Positions 30,886 through 30,930 of a stretch of 30,930 nucleotides of DNA are shown here, piece by piece. Origin of the DNA: JAQIBY01 sp034721855 (GTDB lineage Bacteria > Bacteroidota > Bacteroidia > Bacteroidales > ML635J-15); assembly GCA_034721855.1 (NCBI GenBank), contig JAYENB010000331.1, positions 1 through 30,930 on the forward strand. The letters are read 5' to 3'. The number at the start of each line of letters is the position of its first letter. The first letter of the stretch is position 1. Position numbers and translations under genes: made by a program. Below the pieces are notes generated by a model. It made no database searches. It saw only the letters and a list, made by a program, of their open reading frames with translations, and was not told the DNA's origin.

Positions 30886-30930
30886 ATCAGAAAAATTAAG
30901 CTCCAAATTTAGGCGTTTTTTTAGACAACG

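Overview
The window looks like a scaffold piece from an anaerobic or facultatively anaerobic member of the Bacteroidota, most likely of the Bacteroidales/Marinilabiliales type. The evidence is an SprB-like type IX secretion (T9SS) adhesin with a gliding-associated C-terminal domain, two PorP/SprF proteins, the gliding ABC-transporter genes gldF and gldG, TTTG-N20-TAnnTTTG promoters, weak Shine-Dalgarno use and AT-rich spacers. A run of 100 N with the same 127 bases on both sides suggests a draft or metagenome assembly.

Layout. 1-540: non-coding leader with a 119-base imperfect palindrome, a small tandem repeat and a possible promoter. 541-13434 (+): a gene for a protein of about 3,650 residues with 17 PKD/Ig-like repeats, 27 SprB repeats and a CHU_C/T9SS type B C-terminus, followed by two PorP/SprF genes and a bidirectional terminator. 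13497-14957 (-): a PepD-type M20 dipeptidase. 15045-17400 (+): a lipoprotein, then a two-gene unit of a GNAT acetyltransferase and an alanine/ornithine racemase-like PLP enzyme. 17401-18953: a 1.55-kb gene-poor stretch with four palindromic or dispersed repeat elements and the remains of two toxin-antitoxin loci: a hipBA locus with deletions, and a RelBE/ParDE-like pair with a frameshifted antitoxin and a truncated toxin. 18954-23602 (-): a compact acyl-phosphate operon pta-ackA-ptb-buk-ridA. 23720-26510 (-): an FAH-family hydrolase, a DEDDh 3'-5' exonuclease and the DNA polymerase sliding clamp dnaN. 26511-26954: the dnaN promoter and a second repeat cluster. 26955-30885 (-): a DUF4340 protein (interrupted only by the apparent artificial gap), gldG and gldF.

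How the genes work together. The adhesin and its SprF-like partners should be exported by a T9SS encoded elsewhere; gldF/gldG encode parts of the gliding-associated ABC complex, so the two ends of the window bear on surface translocation and adhesion. The pta-ackA-ptb-buk set would convert acetyl-CoA and butyryl/branched-chain acyl-CoA into acids with ATP formation, which points to fermentation. The most unusual observations are the near absence of Lys and Arg across about 3,500 residues of the adhesin, a matched exchange of conserved cysteines between neighbouring SprB repeats, a six-domain higher-order period in the first repeat array, the toxin-antitoxin remains, and several families of dispersed intergenic repeats. 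I did not find a clearly new multi-gene system.
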